Source: Chloridium humicola (lineage: Eukaryota; Ascomycota; Sordariomycetes; Chaetosphaeriales; Chaetosphaeriaceae). From it: a stretch of 64,000 nucleotides of DNA. The position numbers and the translations under genes are program-made. Where the stretch lies: the NCBI GenBank assembly GCA_027569505.1, contig JAPDFF010000002.1:1054001-1118000 (forward strand), read 5' to 3'. Below are positions 31,304-42,136 of the stretch, one piece after another. How positions within the stretch are numbered: position 1 is the stretch's first letter; each line of letters starts with the position of its first letter. Below the pieces are notes generated by a model. That model was given only the letters and a program-made list of their open reading frames with translations, was not told the DNA's origin and searched no databases.

Positions 31304-32246
31304 CGTGGTAAAGAGAAGAGTGTGGATGGGTTCTGTGATTCTGGGATTGGAGACTTACATCATGGTGGGCTGGTTTTTTGGGAGGGACTGTTGTTGATGT
31401 TTAGAGAGTGTAGCATGGGCAAGTGCTGGCGGCTGTGAGGGCTGGTTCTTTCCTAGGTGCCAATGCCTCGAGGTAGGTGCTCTGGGTGTTGATGAGACGG
31501 GTCTCGAGATAGGAGTCTTCTCGGGCTCAAAGCAATACGAAGGGCTTCAAAACAAAGTCTTCTAGGGGTTTGATACAAAAGGCGTATGTCGACTGTGACT
31601 GTCTGGGCAATATAAACAGGCCAGGAAGTTTACCATGAACAAGGGAAACTGTCGTTATGGTGTTGAATCTAAAACTTCAAGCACTGGGGAGAGGAGGCCA
31701 GACAAAGGCAGTTCTTCCGCGCTGAACCACACCTCCCAAGCCCACCTCGGTCAGTGAAGACCCCAGCCCATCCAACCATTCCATTAGCGACGTAATGTCT
31801 CATTCTAAACCCAGCTTCCATTGAACCTGAGTCTGCCCGTCATGCGAAAGTGAGAAACTCGGGCAAACTAACAGGTTCAGTGACGTCATAGCTTCCAGCT
31901 TTCACCACCATCACATGCTCCTCTCCTTTCCTCTCCTAAAAGTCTGATGCCCTCACAGAAGCCATCGTTTGTTTTTGAAGTTCAATTGTACGAGTTATTC
32001 CATATGCGATGCTGGTTTCGTATCTTCATGACCCAAATCCATGTTGTCCATCCAACAGATTACCCCCTGAACGCCTTCAACCAGAAAATGCTTCCCTTTA
32101 ATGCTCTTCCTCACGTCCATTCCACTTTGTAACGTAACCCAAGAAGCTAAAACATGGCATATCTGCTCTCCCAAGGTAAAAAATGGCAGACAAACATCCC
32201 AACTCCTTCCCTTTCATGCTTCCTCTTGGCCGCCATACGAAACCCC
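31304..32246. other. Intergenic region upstream of the eisosome gene
   Basis: About 940 bp without a gene I can support. Contains the TGACGTCA palindrome listed separately. The right part is 3' flank of the small His-rich gene. Confidence 0.45.
31881..31888. promoter_or_regulatory. Perfect CRE palindrome TGACGTCA
   Basis: Exact CRE/ATF consensus, 578 bp upstream of the eisosome gene start. bZIP factors of the Atf1 type bind this in fungi. Binding here is inference; one 8-bp site can occur by chance in 64 kb. Confidence 0.4.
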
Positions 32247-32498
32247 TCAGCGTCTAGCATAAACAACGGGCACACTCGCCCTATAACTCGTCACACTCGC
32301 CCTCGGACTCGGCGAGTAGTGTCTATGGCTGGAATAGCTTGCGCGGGGCGAGTGGCTGTGAGAGTGATGGTGGTGGTGGTGTGAGTGGCTGTGGCCGCCA
32401 GAAACATAGTGGGAGTGATGGTCGTGGTAGCGAGGCCGGACGGGGGTGATCTCTTCGTGGTAGTAGTATTTCTCGGTTGGGGGGTTTCCGAAGCACAT
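32247..32498 (-). CDS. Small His/Ser/Tyr-rich protein, unknown function (83 aa)
   Basis: Frame of 83 residues from the ATG at 32498: MCFGNPPTEKYYYHEEITPVRPRYH, then a His-rich segment with seven consecutive His residues flanked by SHS motifs, and a Ser/Arg/Tyr-rich tail ending PVVYARR. The start was set at the Met before CFG since the sequence upstream looks like leader. The N-terminal MCFG...YYYHEE pattern resembles small fungal proteins of unknown role. The His cluster might bind metal ions, but this is only inferred. No signal peptide. Confidence 0.6.
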   Translation of the reverse strand: MCFGNPPTEKYYYHEEITPVRPRYHDHHSHYVSGGHSHSHHHHHHSHSHSPRASYSSHRHYSPSPRASVTSYRASVPVVYARR

Positions 32499-32951
32499 TT
32501 TGGAGTTGATCGCGCAGACCTTGGTGTGTTTTGAAGGAAGGGCTAGGCGAGATGGTGAAAGCGTATGTGGGAAGAGCTGGGTGATGGGTGGAACTGGAGT
32601 TATGAGACTCAAGATAGATAGATGTTTTTGGAAATGGGATATTCCAGGGCTGAGAAGGAAGCGAGTTTAGATGATCTACATGTATAGTCTTCTCCGGGCC
32701 ACCAGCCACACGGACATTGAAACAAGAATTCGACAGCTGCTCCGAAAGCCAGGGAGGTCTGATGCATGGCCGGGCAGGCAAAACCCCGAGGTGCCAGTGT
32801 CAACCAGTCGGAACTGTCTTTCTCGAAGCCAAGACCATTCAAGGTGTCAGATGACGATGGTCCGCAGGGCTGGAGCAGTCAAGTGCTGAAAGCCCCGTGA
32901 AGACGTCAGCTTGCAGCAAACCCTGATCAGGGTCCAGACTCCAGAGACATG
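32499..32951. other. Intergenic region
   Basis: About 450 bp upstream of the small His-rich gene and left of the inverted-repeat element. No gene seen. Confidence 0.4.
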
Positions 32952-33355
32952 CTGTGCCTTGCAAACACCTGGACAGCCCCACTTATTCTTGAGGCTGCCA
33001 CCACCACTGTTCTAATGGTTTTTGGCAGTTGAAGAGGTTGAGCATGAAAAAATTGAGTTCCACCGCCTGGCCCGCGCCCGCAATGCGCGCACCGCGCAGG
33101 GACCTAGATATAGGTATTTTAATCCAAAGAATCTGGCTCTGCCCTCTATTTGATGGCGCATCCAATGCGCATTGAGATATTTGATGATCCAGAAAATCGT
33201 CGATTTGGCAAGACAAAATTCAACTTTTGCTCAGAAATGCCAAGATTTGCCAAGGATCTGCCAAGCTATCAAGGACAACTTTTTGGCAGTTTAGAACAGT
33301 GGTGGTGGCAGCCATCAACGAAAAGTGGGGCTGTCCAGGTGTTTGCAAGGCACAG
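32952..33355. mobile_element. MITE-like element with long terminal inverted repeats (about 404 bp)
   Basis: The ends (32952-33015 and 33291-33355) are inverted copies. The outer 33 bp are identical, from CTGTGCCTTGCAAACACC inward, then a short diverged stretch, then another 23 bp identical from GGCTGCCACCACCACTG. Just inside each terminal repeat the sequence TTTTTGGCAGTT occurs in direct orientation (33019-33030 and 33280-33291). The core is AT-richer and carries no transposase frame. Flanking bases give at most a TG/TG 2-bp duplication, so the insertion type is unclear. It is non-autonomous if mobile. Confidence 0.75.
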
Positions 33356-33467
33356 TGGCCAGAGAGGGAAGTTAAAAAAGAGTCGACTTTGGGTCCACAG
33401 GCATCCACCACGACCAATCCCAGAGCAAAAGTTGAAGTCCCGGATTTAACCGGTTCCTCTGATTGCT

Positions 33468-33541
33468 TGATTCGATCCAGGCTTGAACTGGAGACCTTCA
33501 GTGTGTTAGACTGACGTGATAACCAACTACACCATCGAACC
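33468..33541 (-). tRNA. tRNA-Val (anticodon AAC)
   Basis: 74 nt on the minus strand. The 7-bp acceptor stem GGTTCGA/TCGAATC closes with one G-T pair, with A as discriminator. D arm TGGTGTAGTTGG (A box), anticodon stem TCAGT/ACTGA with loop CTAACAC giving AAC, and T arm TCCAG-TTCAAGC-CTGGA (B box GTTCAAGCC). No intron. Lies 112 bp from the inverted-repeat element. Confidence 0.95.
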
Positions 33542-33737
33542 TTGCTAGTTGAGATGTACAGCAGATTTGCAAACCTCCTTCTTCAACACCACACTCAGAA
33601 GCAGCACCGCAACCACAGAGACCATCCCAATGCTTTTCTTCCTACCCACGAGATGACACAGAATACTTACAAAATACACAGTAGTAAAAGGAAACCCATG
33701 ATCTATTATTCCTTACAACATACCCACCACCACCCAT

Positions 33738-35336
33738 CTATTTCCTCCTCGCATCAAACTTCAACTCCAGATTCCCGATCACCCAGGCGCTGAAAAAGAC
33801 GGCGATGGCGCTGCCAAAGATAATCAGCGGCTTGCGCAGGCTGGCCATCAGCGGGTAGTCGTAGGTGATGATCAGCTCGCGGTCCCGGAAGTCGTCGACC
33901 AGGTTGCGCGCGTTGATGACAAGGGCGGTGCGGCCGAGGGTGTCGAGGAAGGTCTTGTGCATCTCGATGTTGGCTGAGGAAATGGACTGGGTGGGGATCG
34001 TGGTGTGGTACTTGACGTTTCTAAACCGTGTGTCAGTGATAAAGGAGGTGAAGGGTACAGAGGAAAGGAGTCGTACTCAGCGCCTTCGGGCAGGATAACC
34101 CGGACCTGGACCTGCTCGTACTCGACGCCCTCCTGCTGGCGCGGGCCCTCAAGGAAGGGTACATTCATGACAAAGCCCCCAGTCGCCGTCTTCCTGAGGA
34201 AGTTCTTGGCGTCCGAGTTCCAGCCGATGGTAAAGGGGTATTTCCACCCGCCAAACACGGGGTACCGGGGCTTGATTTCAAGCAGCGCCTCGCGCTTGTT
34301 GCTCCGGAAGCGCGACGTCGAGACATTGCCAATGACATCGGTGTAGTACGGATCCTCGCTGCCCACGCGCAGCGGGAACTTGAGCTCCTTGAGGGCGGAG
34401 GTGGTCGGCTGATAGTACTGCGACTGCTGCCACTTGACGCGGTTGAAGAGCGACGACAGGTTGGCGCCGCGGTGATGCAGGGTGTAGCGCTCCTCAAACG
34501 CCACGTTGCCGCCCCAGTGGCTAACCTCGATGTCCCGCTCCAGGCGCGAGACGTGCGTCACGGGCTTGTTGAACTCGAAGCGCACGCTGACGGGCTGGGC
34601 CGCGCCGGCGGGCTTCTCACCGAACGGGCCGTACGTCAGCTTGGAGCCCTGCTTCTGCGGGAACTCGGCCACGTCGCCGCTCCCCGGGAGCTTGGTGTAG
34701 TCGGGGATGGCGGCGGACGGGAACTTGACTTCGGTTTTTTGCTTGGTCGTCGTGTAGGCCGAGGGGCAGTAGGCGGAGAAGGAGAAGGAGAGGTATTGCT
34801 GCTCTTCCTGCTTGATGGAAGCGGGGAGCGGCTTGTAGGCCTTGAGGAGGTAGTAGCTAATGCCGAGGGTCTGCTGCGCGCTGGGCGCAAGGGGCTTCGG
34901 GAGGTGGATGCGGAGGTACTGGATGTCACTGTGGCGGTCAGCAGCTGAGGCAGAGAGCATCCTGTGTCTCAACCAACCTTTCCTGGTCGAACTCGGCCGC
35001 AGTTGCGAGGAATGGGCCGGCGTTGGTGTCCTTGCGATCCTTCACCTCGACCCCGCCGAGGCGCGACATCTGGTCGGCCGTGAAGGGCAGGAAGTACTCA
35101 TCCTGGGGCGCCTTGTCGATGTTCTCTACTAGCACATTGATGTTCTCCTTGACGTAGTTCTTCTCGACCGAGATGATGTGGACGAGATTGGCATTCTTAA
35201 AGACCTGTGGCGGCTTGAAGGTGGCCGGGAGGGTGGTGCTTGTGGAGCTGCTCGTGCTGTCTCTGGCTTCTGAGCTCGACGCTGAAGAGAGCGACAGCAG
35301 CGACAGCAAGGTTGAGAAGACCGCCGACGTCTTCAT
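33738..35336 (-). CDS. OST1: Oligosaccharyltransferase subunit Ost1 / ribophorin I (497 aa)
   Basis: Ost1 is a subunit of the ER oligosaccharyltransferase that N-glycosylates secretory proteins. Three exons: 35336-34978, 34928-34077 and 34020-33738. N-terminal signal peptide MKTSAVFSTLLSLLSLSSASS. The luminal domain contains SDIQYLRIHLPKPLAPSAQQTL, ISYYLLKAYKPLP, YTLHHRGANLSSLFNRVKWQ and FGGWKYPFTIGWNSD. One C-terminal membrane helix (LIIFGSAIAVFFSAWVIGNL) and a basic tail DARRK. Topology and length fit Ost1. Frame kept through both introns. Confidence 0.95.
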
Positions 35337-36086
35337 TGTGAAGGAGAGGACGGCAAAACGCTCATAAACGTCTGTGCCCGCCAATTGAGGGATCACAGCA
35401 CGGGCAAACGAGCGACAGGAGGGCAAGGGTCGGGCTGGTCGTTGGTGGTGAGGCACCCTTCTGGACTGTCGACGGGACCATCACCGTGGCCTTCTGCACT
35501 CTGTGGCAGCTGCCGCTTCTCGAAAAAGCTTACGTTGCCGGAAGGCCCCTGTCTGCCCTGCATGATGGGGGCAGACTGAAGCTCGCCATTGGTCCTAGCG
35601 GAGAGCGGATCCACTACTTGGAGGTAAGGAATTGTCTAAACTGACCGTGCTCCTTAGAAGTAGTGCCTGGCAAAGGGAATGGACAAGTGCCAGAAAAGGT
35701 GTACCAACAGGGTAGAACGAGTTTTGATGGAGGAGAAAATGAGCTTTTATCTAATACAGCCCAAAATTGAAGCATATGCGAAGACACCAGGAGTACCATG
35801 GCGCGGTCATTGGCCCCATCTGCTCTGGATCCGGTTAGACACAGTTAGTCTAATCCAGACATGCGACTTACACTACCCCCAGGCTGGCTACAGCTGAGGA
35901 GGATGTGATTCTGCCTGGCCCCAACCAAGCAACGAGCTGGTCCTCCTCAATTCTCAAATCCACTGTTCTGTCGCGTTCCTTCAAATTTCCTACGCGGGGT
36001 TCCACAGAGGGAGCAGCAGACCAACGCAGATATGGAGTAGCCCTCCGATCTTGAGCCTCCAGCTCCTCCATATCTCTCCTTTCTCA
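35337..36086. other. Intergenic region between OST1 and the 36087 ORF
   Basis: 750 bp. Contains the OST1 promoter on the left. At 35824-35859 there is a bulged hairpin (TCTGGA...TTAGAC with GTCTAATCCAGA). A plus-strand frame open at about 35888-36050 may be an upstream exon of the next gene, but no splice solution was convincing. Confidence 0.4.
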
Positions 36087-36714
36087 ATGAAGATGGCACC
36101 CTTCGAGAATTTGACGTCGCCGCTGACGTCGAAGCATCGAGCCAATCCCACTTGCTTTTTTTGACCAGGAAGGGCGGGAAATCTGCTTGTCAAGGCGCGG
36201 CAGTTGATCCAGGCCAAATATGACGAGGGCGTCCCCTTCTTCTCCATGGACGTCTTCCGCAGCGCCGTGGAACAGTTCGACCGCTGCCTCGACGCCAATG
36301 AGCCCGCAAAAAGGGTGGCACTTTCAGCCCTCAACGGGACCATGATCCAGTTCCAGGTCGATGTCGGAAGTGAATACAACCGTGCCCTCGGGTCCCCATA
36401 CAGAGTCCTCAAGTATGGTTCGTTGGTCATATGAAACTCAGAGGTCAGCTAGCTGATCAAAGTACGCCAGGACCAAACCAGCTCTCGATTACTATGCCCT
36501 GGAGTACCTGACCTCTCCGGAGCTCAATGACATCCCTGACCGGGCCTATCTCCCTGTCAGCGTCCTCCAAGCTACCGAGTACCGGCACGTGGAGACGGGC
36601 CAAGTGGTGGAAAAAGTTGTCCCCACGGACTACGACACGGTCCGCGCCAGATTTGAGCGGGACCGAGAGTTCTGGGCAGGAAGCGCACAGTTTGCCCGTC
36701 TCAATCAGCCCTGA
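36087..36714 (+). CDS. Unknown protein, 5' end unresolved (in-frame TGA)
   Basis: The 3' part is well supported: frame to 36412, GTATGG donor, GCTGATC branch-like motif and CCAG acceptor, then 36471-36714, encoding LNGTMIQFQVDVGSEYNRAL, TKPALDYYALEYLTSPELND and AYLPVSVLQATEYRHVE. The 5' part is unclear. From the ATG at 36087 the same frame meets TGA at 36162 inside a T-run. Options are a weak 45-nt intron (36128-36172), a later start at ATG 36246, stop readthrough (TGA-C), a missed upstream exon or a decayed gene. No domain recognised. Fairly sure the 3' region is coding; not sure of the full gene. Confidence 0.5.
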
Positions 36715-37349
36715 CATCCCGGTGGTTGATATCATTGCTGACATTGCCTGGCCGGGGGTTATGATTTTGTCGGTTTTCTCAAATTGGTGGGTTCAGGAAT
36801 ACCCCTGGCTGCCTTCATGATGCTGACCTAGCTAGGCAAACAAAGAGGGCACCCCGCGTGGTGAAGATGTTGACTGAGGAGTATGTCGAGATGGATTTCT
36901 CTGAGCAGCATGAACGCTTCAAATGGACGAGAGTGTTTGTAAGGAAAAATAGAATGGGTTATACATGCGAAAGCAAAATTCTGAGACTGCTTTCTTGTAT
37001 CAAGATTCCCTCAACCTGGCTCTTCTCTCTCCAATCTTCCATGTAGTGTGAAAAGCGGACGCGCCAGCCCATCCCCACACCCCATTTGAGCCCCCACACC
37101 ATCACAACACGCCATCACGTGCTGAGGAGTGCGGGGTGGTGACGCTATGCCTCTTTTGGTCTGGAGGGCTTCCCTGTGCTCTTGCCAAGGAGGCATCCTT
37201 GTCGTGTTGACGACATCGCCTGGAAGGTCTGGAGTCGGTCTCAGTCAGCAGCACAACGAGAGTGTGTGAGATAAAGCTTCAAAGGAGCTCCCCACAACAT
37301 CTAGAACCATCTCACAGCAATAGTTTACAGACGGTGATCACAGCCCAGC
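36715..37349. other. Hexokinase promoter region
   Basis: 635 bp upstream of the hexokinase start. It contains two CCCCAC sites (37073-37078 and 37092-37097), matching the CreA/Cre-1 consensus on the other strand, and a CACGTG E-box (37116-37121). Functional use is inference from the glycolytic gene downstream. Confidence 0.45.
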
Positions 37350-39637
37350 ATGGTTGGTCTCGGTCCGAAGCCGCCCCCCTCTAGGAAGGGCACCGGTGAG
37401 TGAGATCTGGTTTCATTCACCCCTCCTGCCCAGTGCGACCCCTCCTTCCTCAGCTTTGAGAAGAAGCACATGAAAGCTCCCGAATGTATGCGCCTGCTGT
37501 CGGTCACTACCACACTCGAGACACGCGGCAGTTACTTCCTGTCTTTGTCCTACCCTCCTCTGAAAAGGTTGCTTGACCCCGCGGTTGGGTTTCCCTCTTC
37601 AACTGCCCAAGTCGTGTGCCACATGGGAAAGGAAAACAGACGTCGGCATTCACGGTTGGCCTTCGATAAATAAACTGGTTATCGAGGCGCCTTGTGACAT
37701 CACCCTCCCTCTGTCAATCTCTGTTTCGTCCGATCTTCTTCTCCACCCCATCCTTGGCAGCCTCCCTCCAGCAGTCGACCGACTGTTATTTCTCCTGCTG
37801 GGATCTTCAGGTTGTCGGAATGGCAACATTTGGAAAGCTGAGGATCTTGCGTTTCCCCGACCATCACAACAACCGCCCGCGCCCTCTGTCTTAGAGGCTT
37901 TCCTATCATCGCAACGACCACACCAACCTGCCCAGCCGCGAGCGCAAGGCACGGGGAGCCAACAGCCCTCATCCCAACTAACCATGGCTGTAGGCTCGCT
38001 AGTCGACGCCCCCAAGGACCTGCTCACCGAGATCAAACACTTGGAGGAGCAGTTCACCATCGGCACAGCCAAATTGAAGGAGATTACGGATCACTTTGTC
38101 AATGAACTCGAAAAGGGTGAGTTAGCTCTCGGAAGTTCGCCCTACTCCTCACTAACCATCCACAGGTTTGAGCCGCAAGGGAGGCAGCATCGTGAGTCTA
38201 CTCTCTTACATGACAGTCGCGACACCGACTAACTCCCGATAACAGCCCATGAACCCAACATGGGTCATGTCTTACCCGTCTGGCCACGAGACTGGCACCT
38301 ATCTGGCTCTCGACATGGGCGGCACCAATCTTCGCGTGTGCGAGGTCACGCTCACCGAGCAGAAGTCTGAATTCGATATTATCCAATCCAAGTACCGAAT
38401 GCCCGAGGAGCTCAAGACCGGCGACGCCGACGAGCTGTGGGAGTACATTGCCGACTGCCTGCTGCAGTTCATCGAGACTCACCACGGCGACACATCCAAG
38501 CTCGACAAGATCCCGCTGGGATTCACCTTCTCGTACCCCGCCACCCAGAACTACGTCGACGAAGGCATCCTGCAGCGCTGGACCAAGGGCTTCGACATTG
38601 CCGGTGTAGAGGGCCATAATGTCGTCCCCATGTTTGAGGCTGCTCTCTCGCGGCGGGTAAGTAGTTGCGTCAACATGCCGGTTCAGCGGGATCGTGCTAA
38701 CAGTTGCAGGGCGTCCCCATCAAGCTGACTGCCTTGATCAACGACACGACGGGCACACTCATTGCTTCAGCTTACACCGACCCGAAGATGAGAATCGGTT
38801 GTATCTTTGGCACCGGCTGCAATGCTGCCTACATGGAGGACTGCGGGTCGATCCCTAAGCTGGCTCACCTTAACCTCCCGGCCGATACGCCCATGGCCAT
38901 CAACTGCGAATGGGGTGCGTTTGACAACGAGCACAAGGTCCTGCCCCGGACTCCCTACGACATCATCATCGACAAGGACTCGCCGCGTCCCGGCCAGCAG
39001 ACGTTCGAGAAGATGATCGCCGGTCTTTATCTTGGCGAGATTTTCCGTCTCATCATGGTTGACCTGCACGAGAACCATGACTGCCACATCTTTGCTGGCC
39101 AGGATATTTCCAAGCTTCGGAAACCCTACTCTCTGGACTCGTCCTTCCTGTCGGCCATTGAAGAGTATGTGCTCTTTCAAACTATGAAGGATATTATGCT
39201 AATTTTGCCACAGGGACCCCTGGGAGAACCTTTCCGAGACTCTCGAGCTCTTCCAGAATAAGCTGAACATCAGCCCCAACCTGCCCGAGCTTGAGCTCAT
39301 CCGCCGCACCGCCGAGCTGATTGGTACCCGTGCTGCTCGCCTCTCGGCCTGCGGCGTCGCCGCCATCTGCAAGAAGAAGAACTACAAGACCTGCCACGTG
39401 GGCGCCGACGGCTCCGTGTTCAACAAGTACCCGCACTTCAAGGCCCGCGGTGCCGTGGCGCTGCGCGAGATCCTCGACTGGCCCGCGAAGACCAACCTCA
39501 AGGAGGAGGATCCGATCGAGATCCTGGCCGCCGAGGACGGGAGCGGTGTGGGCGCTGCTCTGATTGCCGCGCTGACGTTGCATCGCGTTAAGAACGGCAA
39601 CATGCACGGCATCCTGCACCCCGAGAACTACAAGTGA
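37350..39637 (+). CDS. Hexokinase (494 aa)
   Basis: Phosphorylates glucose and fructose at C6 using ATP, in the cytosol. Six exons: 37350-37395, 37994-38116, 38166-38191, 38246-38656, 38710-39164 and 39214-39637. Exon 1 encodes MVGLGPKPPPSRKGT, the usual start of filamentous ascomycete hexokinases. It is followed by a 598-nt intron, far longer than others here, ending at CTAACC...TGTAG. Core motifs: LALDMGGTNLRVCEV (phosphate 1), LGFTFSYPATQ and ALINDTTGTLIASAY with the catalytic Asp, IFGTGCNAAYME, and GADGSVFNKYPHF. An in-frame ATG at 37984 (MAVGS) lies in intron 1 and could serve a transcript starting there. Length is normal with the first exon included. Confidence 0.95.
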
Positions 39638-40065
39638 ACATCTCTCGGCCGGGGATTGACACAGGGGTACCATGACCAGAGGGCATGTTAGGCGTACTGT
39701 AAGGACTGTCTGCTGGGCGTATTGTAAGGATTGCGCTTGGAGCGTACTGGAAGAGGATTTCGGTCTCGATGGATCTGCCATGGGAACATAGCCGTTGTCC
39801 GAGGCATTTGGTTGCTCAGAGGGCTTGGTCACTGGCTTCGGGCCGACAGGACATACACAGAGAAGCAGCGTTGATGGATTGCCGAGTTGCTGGCATGTTG
39901 GGTTTATTGTCAGACGTTTTGTACGCACTGCTGCTGGCCACTGGCTACCTAGCGCCCTCGCATAGATAGTTGCCGTTAACCCATTTTTACTATCGTGTAT
40001 CAACACCTGCATCTGTAATAGGTCTTGTCCTTGCTCTGTGTCTCTCTCCTGTCTCGTCTATTAAT
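39638..40065. other. Convergent intergenic region with short 25-bp repeat
   Basis: 428 bp between the hexokinase and cystathionine synthase stop codons. At 39691-39760 a 25-bp unit (GGCGTACTGTAAGGACTG...) is repeated about 2.5 times with mismatches, in the hexokinase 3' flank. No gene seen. Confidence 0.5.
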
Positions 40066-42136
40066 TCAGTACTCTCTTTCTCCTTCCACAACTTCCCCCC
40101 CTTTCCGCTCTTCCCACTCCCTCCTCTCCTCCCTCCAAACCCCCTCCGCAACATCCAACGCCGCTTGAAACGTATCAATCAACTCCTCCTCCTCCTCCAG
40201 CCCCACGCTAATCCGCACCTGCTCCGCCTTGGCCCCGTACGTCGCCACGTATGCCGCGCCCTCGGGCGTCGAACCCCAGATGGCATCGTTGAAGGGGAAG
40301 GCCAGCGTGTGATGCGCCCCGAGGTGGGGGCCATGGAATACGGAGAGGTGGTCGTAGAATGCGCAGGCCACGGGGAGAGAGGTGAATTCGAGGGAGAGGA
40401 GGCAGCCGTGGCCGGGGGTGAAGGCTGGGTGGGAGGGGTTGGAGGGGTTGGGCGTGGGGGGGAGCATGAGGGTTGTGAAGTTGGGGGAGGTGGGGGTGAA
40501 GGGGGGATAGAGGACGCGGGTTAGGGGGGAGTGCGGGGTGGTTTGACTTTGTTGGGAGCGGGCGTGCAGGTAGGTCGCGAGGGTGAGGGCGTTGCGGTTG
40601 AGGATTGTGGAGCGGGTGTGGTAGGACTGGGAGTTGGTGAGGAGGGTGCTGGCGTCGGGGTGGAAGTACTCGTTTATGAATTGGGATTTGAGGGTGGTTT
40701 TGAGGGGGGTGTGGAAGGGGGAGGTGGGGGGGAGGGTGAGGCTGCCGCCCATTACCTGTGGAAGATTGGGTTAGCTGGTGAGTGAGGAGGAAGGGGGATT
40801 TTGGGGGGGGGGGGGCGTACGTTGGCGTAGCCGGAGAGGGACTTGGTGATGGAGGTGATGATTACGTCGGCTACCGGGGAGACGTCGATGTTGCAGAACG
40901 AGCCGATAGTGTCGTCCACCACCACGGGGATGTCGTACTTGTCGGCCTGGGAAGGTCAGTCAGTCTCCGTGAGAGTAACCCCCTTGAAAAGGACAACTTA
41001 CAATCTTCCTCAACCGCCTTAAATCCACGCTCACCAAAATCGGGTTACTCGGAAACTCGCAAAACACAAACGACACCCTCCTGGCCTCCCTCTTCTCCCC
41101 CTCCAACCATTCCTCCAACTCCCCCCACATCCCCTCCTCCTCAACCCTCCCAAAATGCTTCATCCCCCCCTCACTCTCCTCAAACAAATGAAAACTATTA
41201 TGAAACACCGACCCAAGCACCACCACCCTCCCCGTCCCCCTCACCACCTGCATCGCCTCAAACATCCTCCACACCGCCGCCATCCCCGTCGGATATAACC
41301 ACACATCCCCCTCGTCCACCTTCCCCCCACCCCCCACCAACCCAGCAATCCTCCTCCTCAGCCCGAAATGCCCCTCCCCCATAGGCAACCCCTTCACCCT
41401 CCTCTCGCCATCCACCTCTTCAAAAACCCTCGGCACCTTCCCCAACCCCTCCCCATCCACCACCCAATCCACCACCTTCAACCCCCCCTTCTCAACCCCA
41501 GGAATCAACCCCGCCGCCAACCTCGACGAAACCCCCACCCCGAAATTCTGCCACACGCCCACCACGCCCGGTCCCAAATCTGCCGGATAAGCTACCACAT
41601 ACAGTCTCACGACCTCTCCGTTCCCATAGGTGTCGCCCTCTGGTTCGGAGGGCAGGGGCAGGGTGAGGGGGATGTCGACGGCGCGGAAGAGGAGGTTGGA
41701 GGGGGGGATGCGGTGAGAGGGGGGGCGGAAGGGGGAGAGGGCGTGCGTGAGGGCTGTGGTGGGGAGTGAGGGGTGGGTGTAGATGAGGAGGAGGTGGGTT
41801 GGGGGGAGTGAGAGGTGGGGGTGGAGGAGGGTGGCGAGCTAGGAGGGGGGTTAGCACTTCTTGATGTTATGTGGTGAGAGGGCGGGGAGGGTATGGTGAT
41901 GGTAAGGGTCGGGGTGATGGGGGATTGATAAGAGGTGGGGAGGGGGGACGAACCTGGCGCACTTCGCACCACGGCTTGAAGCGTGGGTAGATGGAGGAGA
42001 GCTGGCTCATTAATTCCGGGTCGCCGCGGCGGAGGGCTTTGGCGGTGGCCCAGCCGGGGATGTGGAAGGTGATATTGTGAGGGGCCTCGGGGGGCAGCGA
42101 GTGGCCCAGCTCTGTGGTGATTTGCTTGATGGGCAT
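40066..42136 (-). CDS. STR2: Cystathionine gamma-synthase, fungal Str2/Met-7 type (611 aa)
   Basis: PLP enzyme of methionine synthesis and transsulfuration, joining cysteine to an activated homoserine to form cystathionine. Four exons: 42136-41954, 41838-41002, 40946-40821 and 40755-40066, all in phase 0. The fungal N-terminal extension starts MPIKQITTELGHSLPPEAPHN. The PLP fold shows LYPTGMAAVWRMFEAM, VVVLGSVFHNSFHLFEE, CEFPSNPILVSVDL and VVVDDTIGSFCNIDV. The PLP lysine is in ITSITKSLSGYANVMGG. Exons 2 and 4 have strong strand-skewed base composition but stay open. A G13 run sits in the intron near 40804. Confidence 0.93.
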
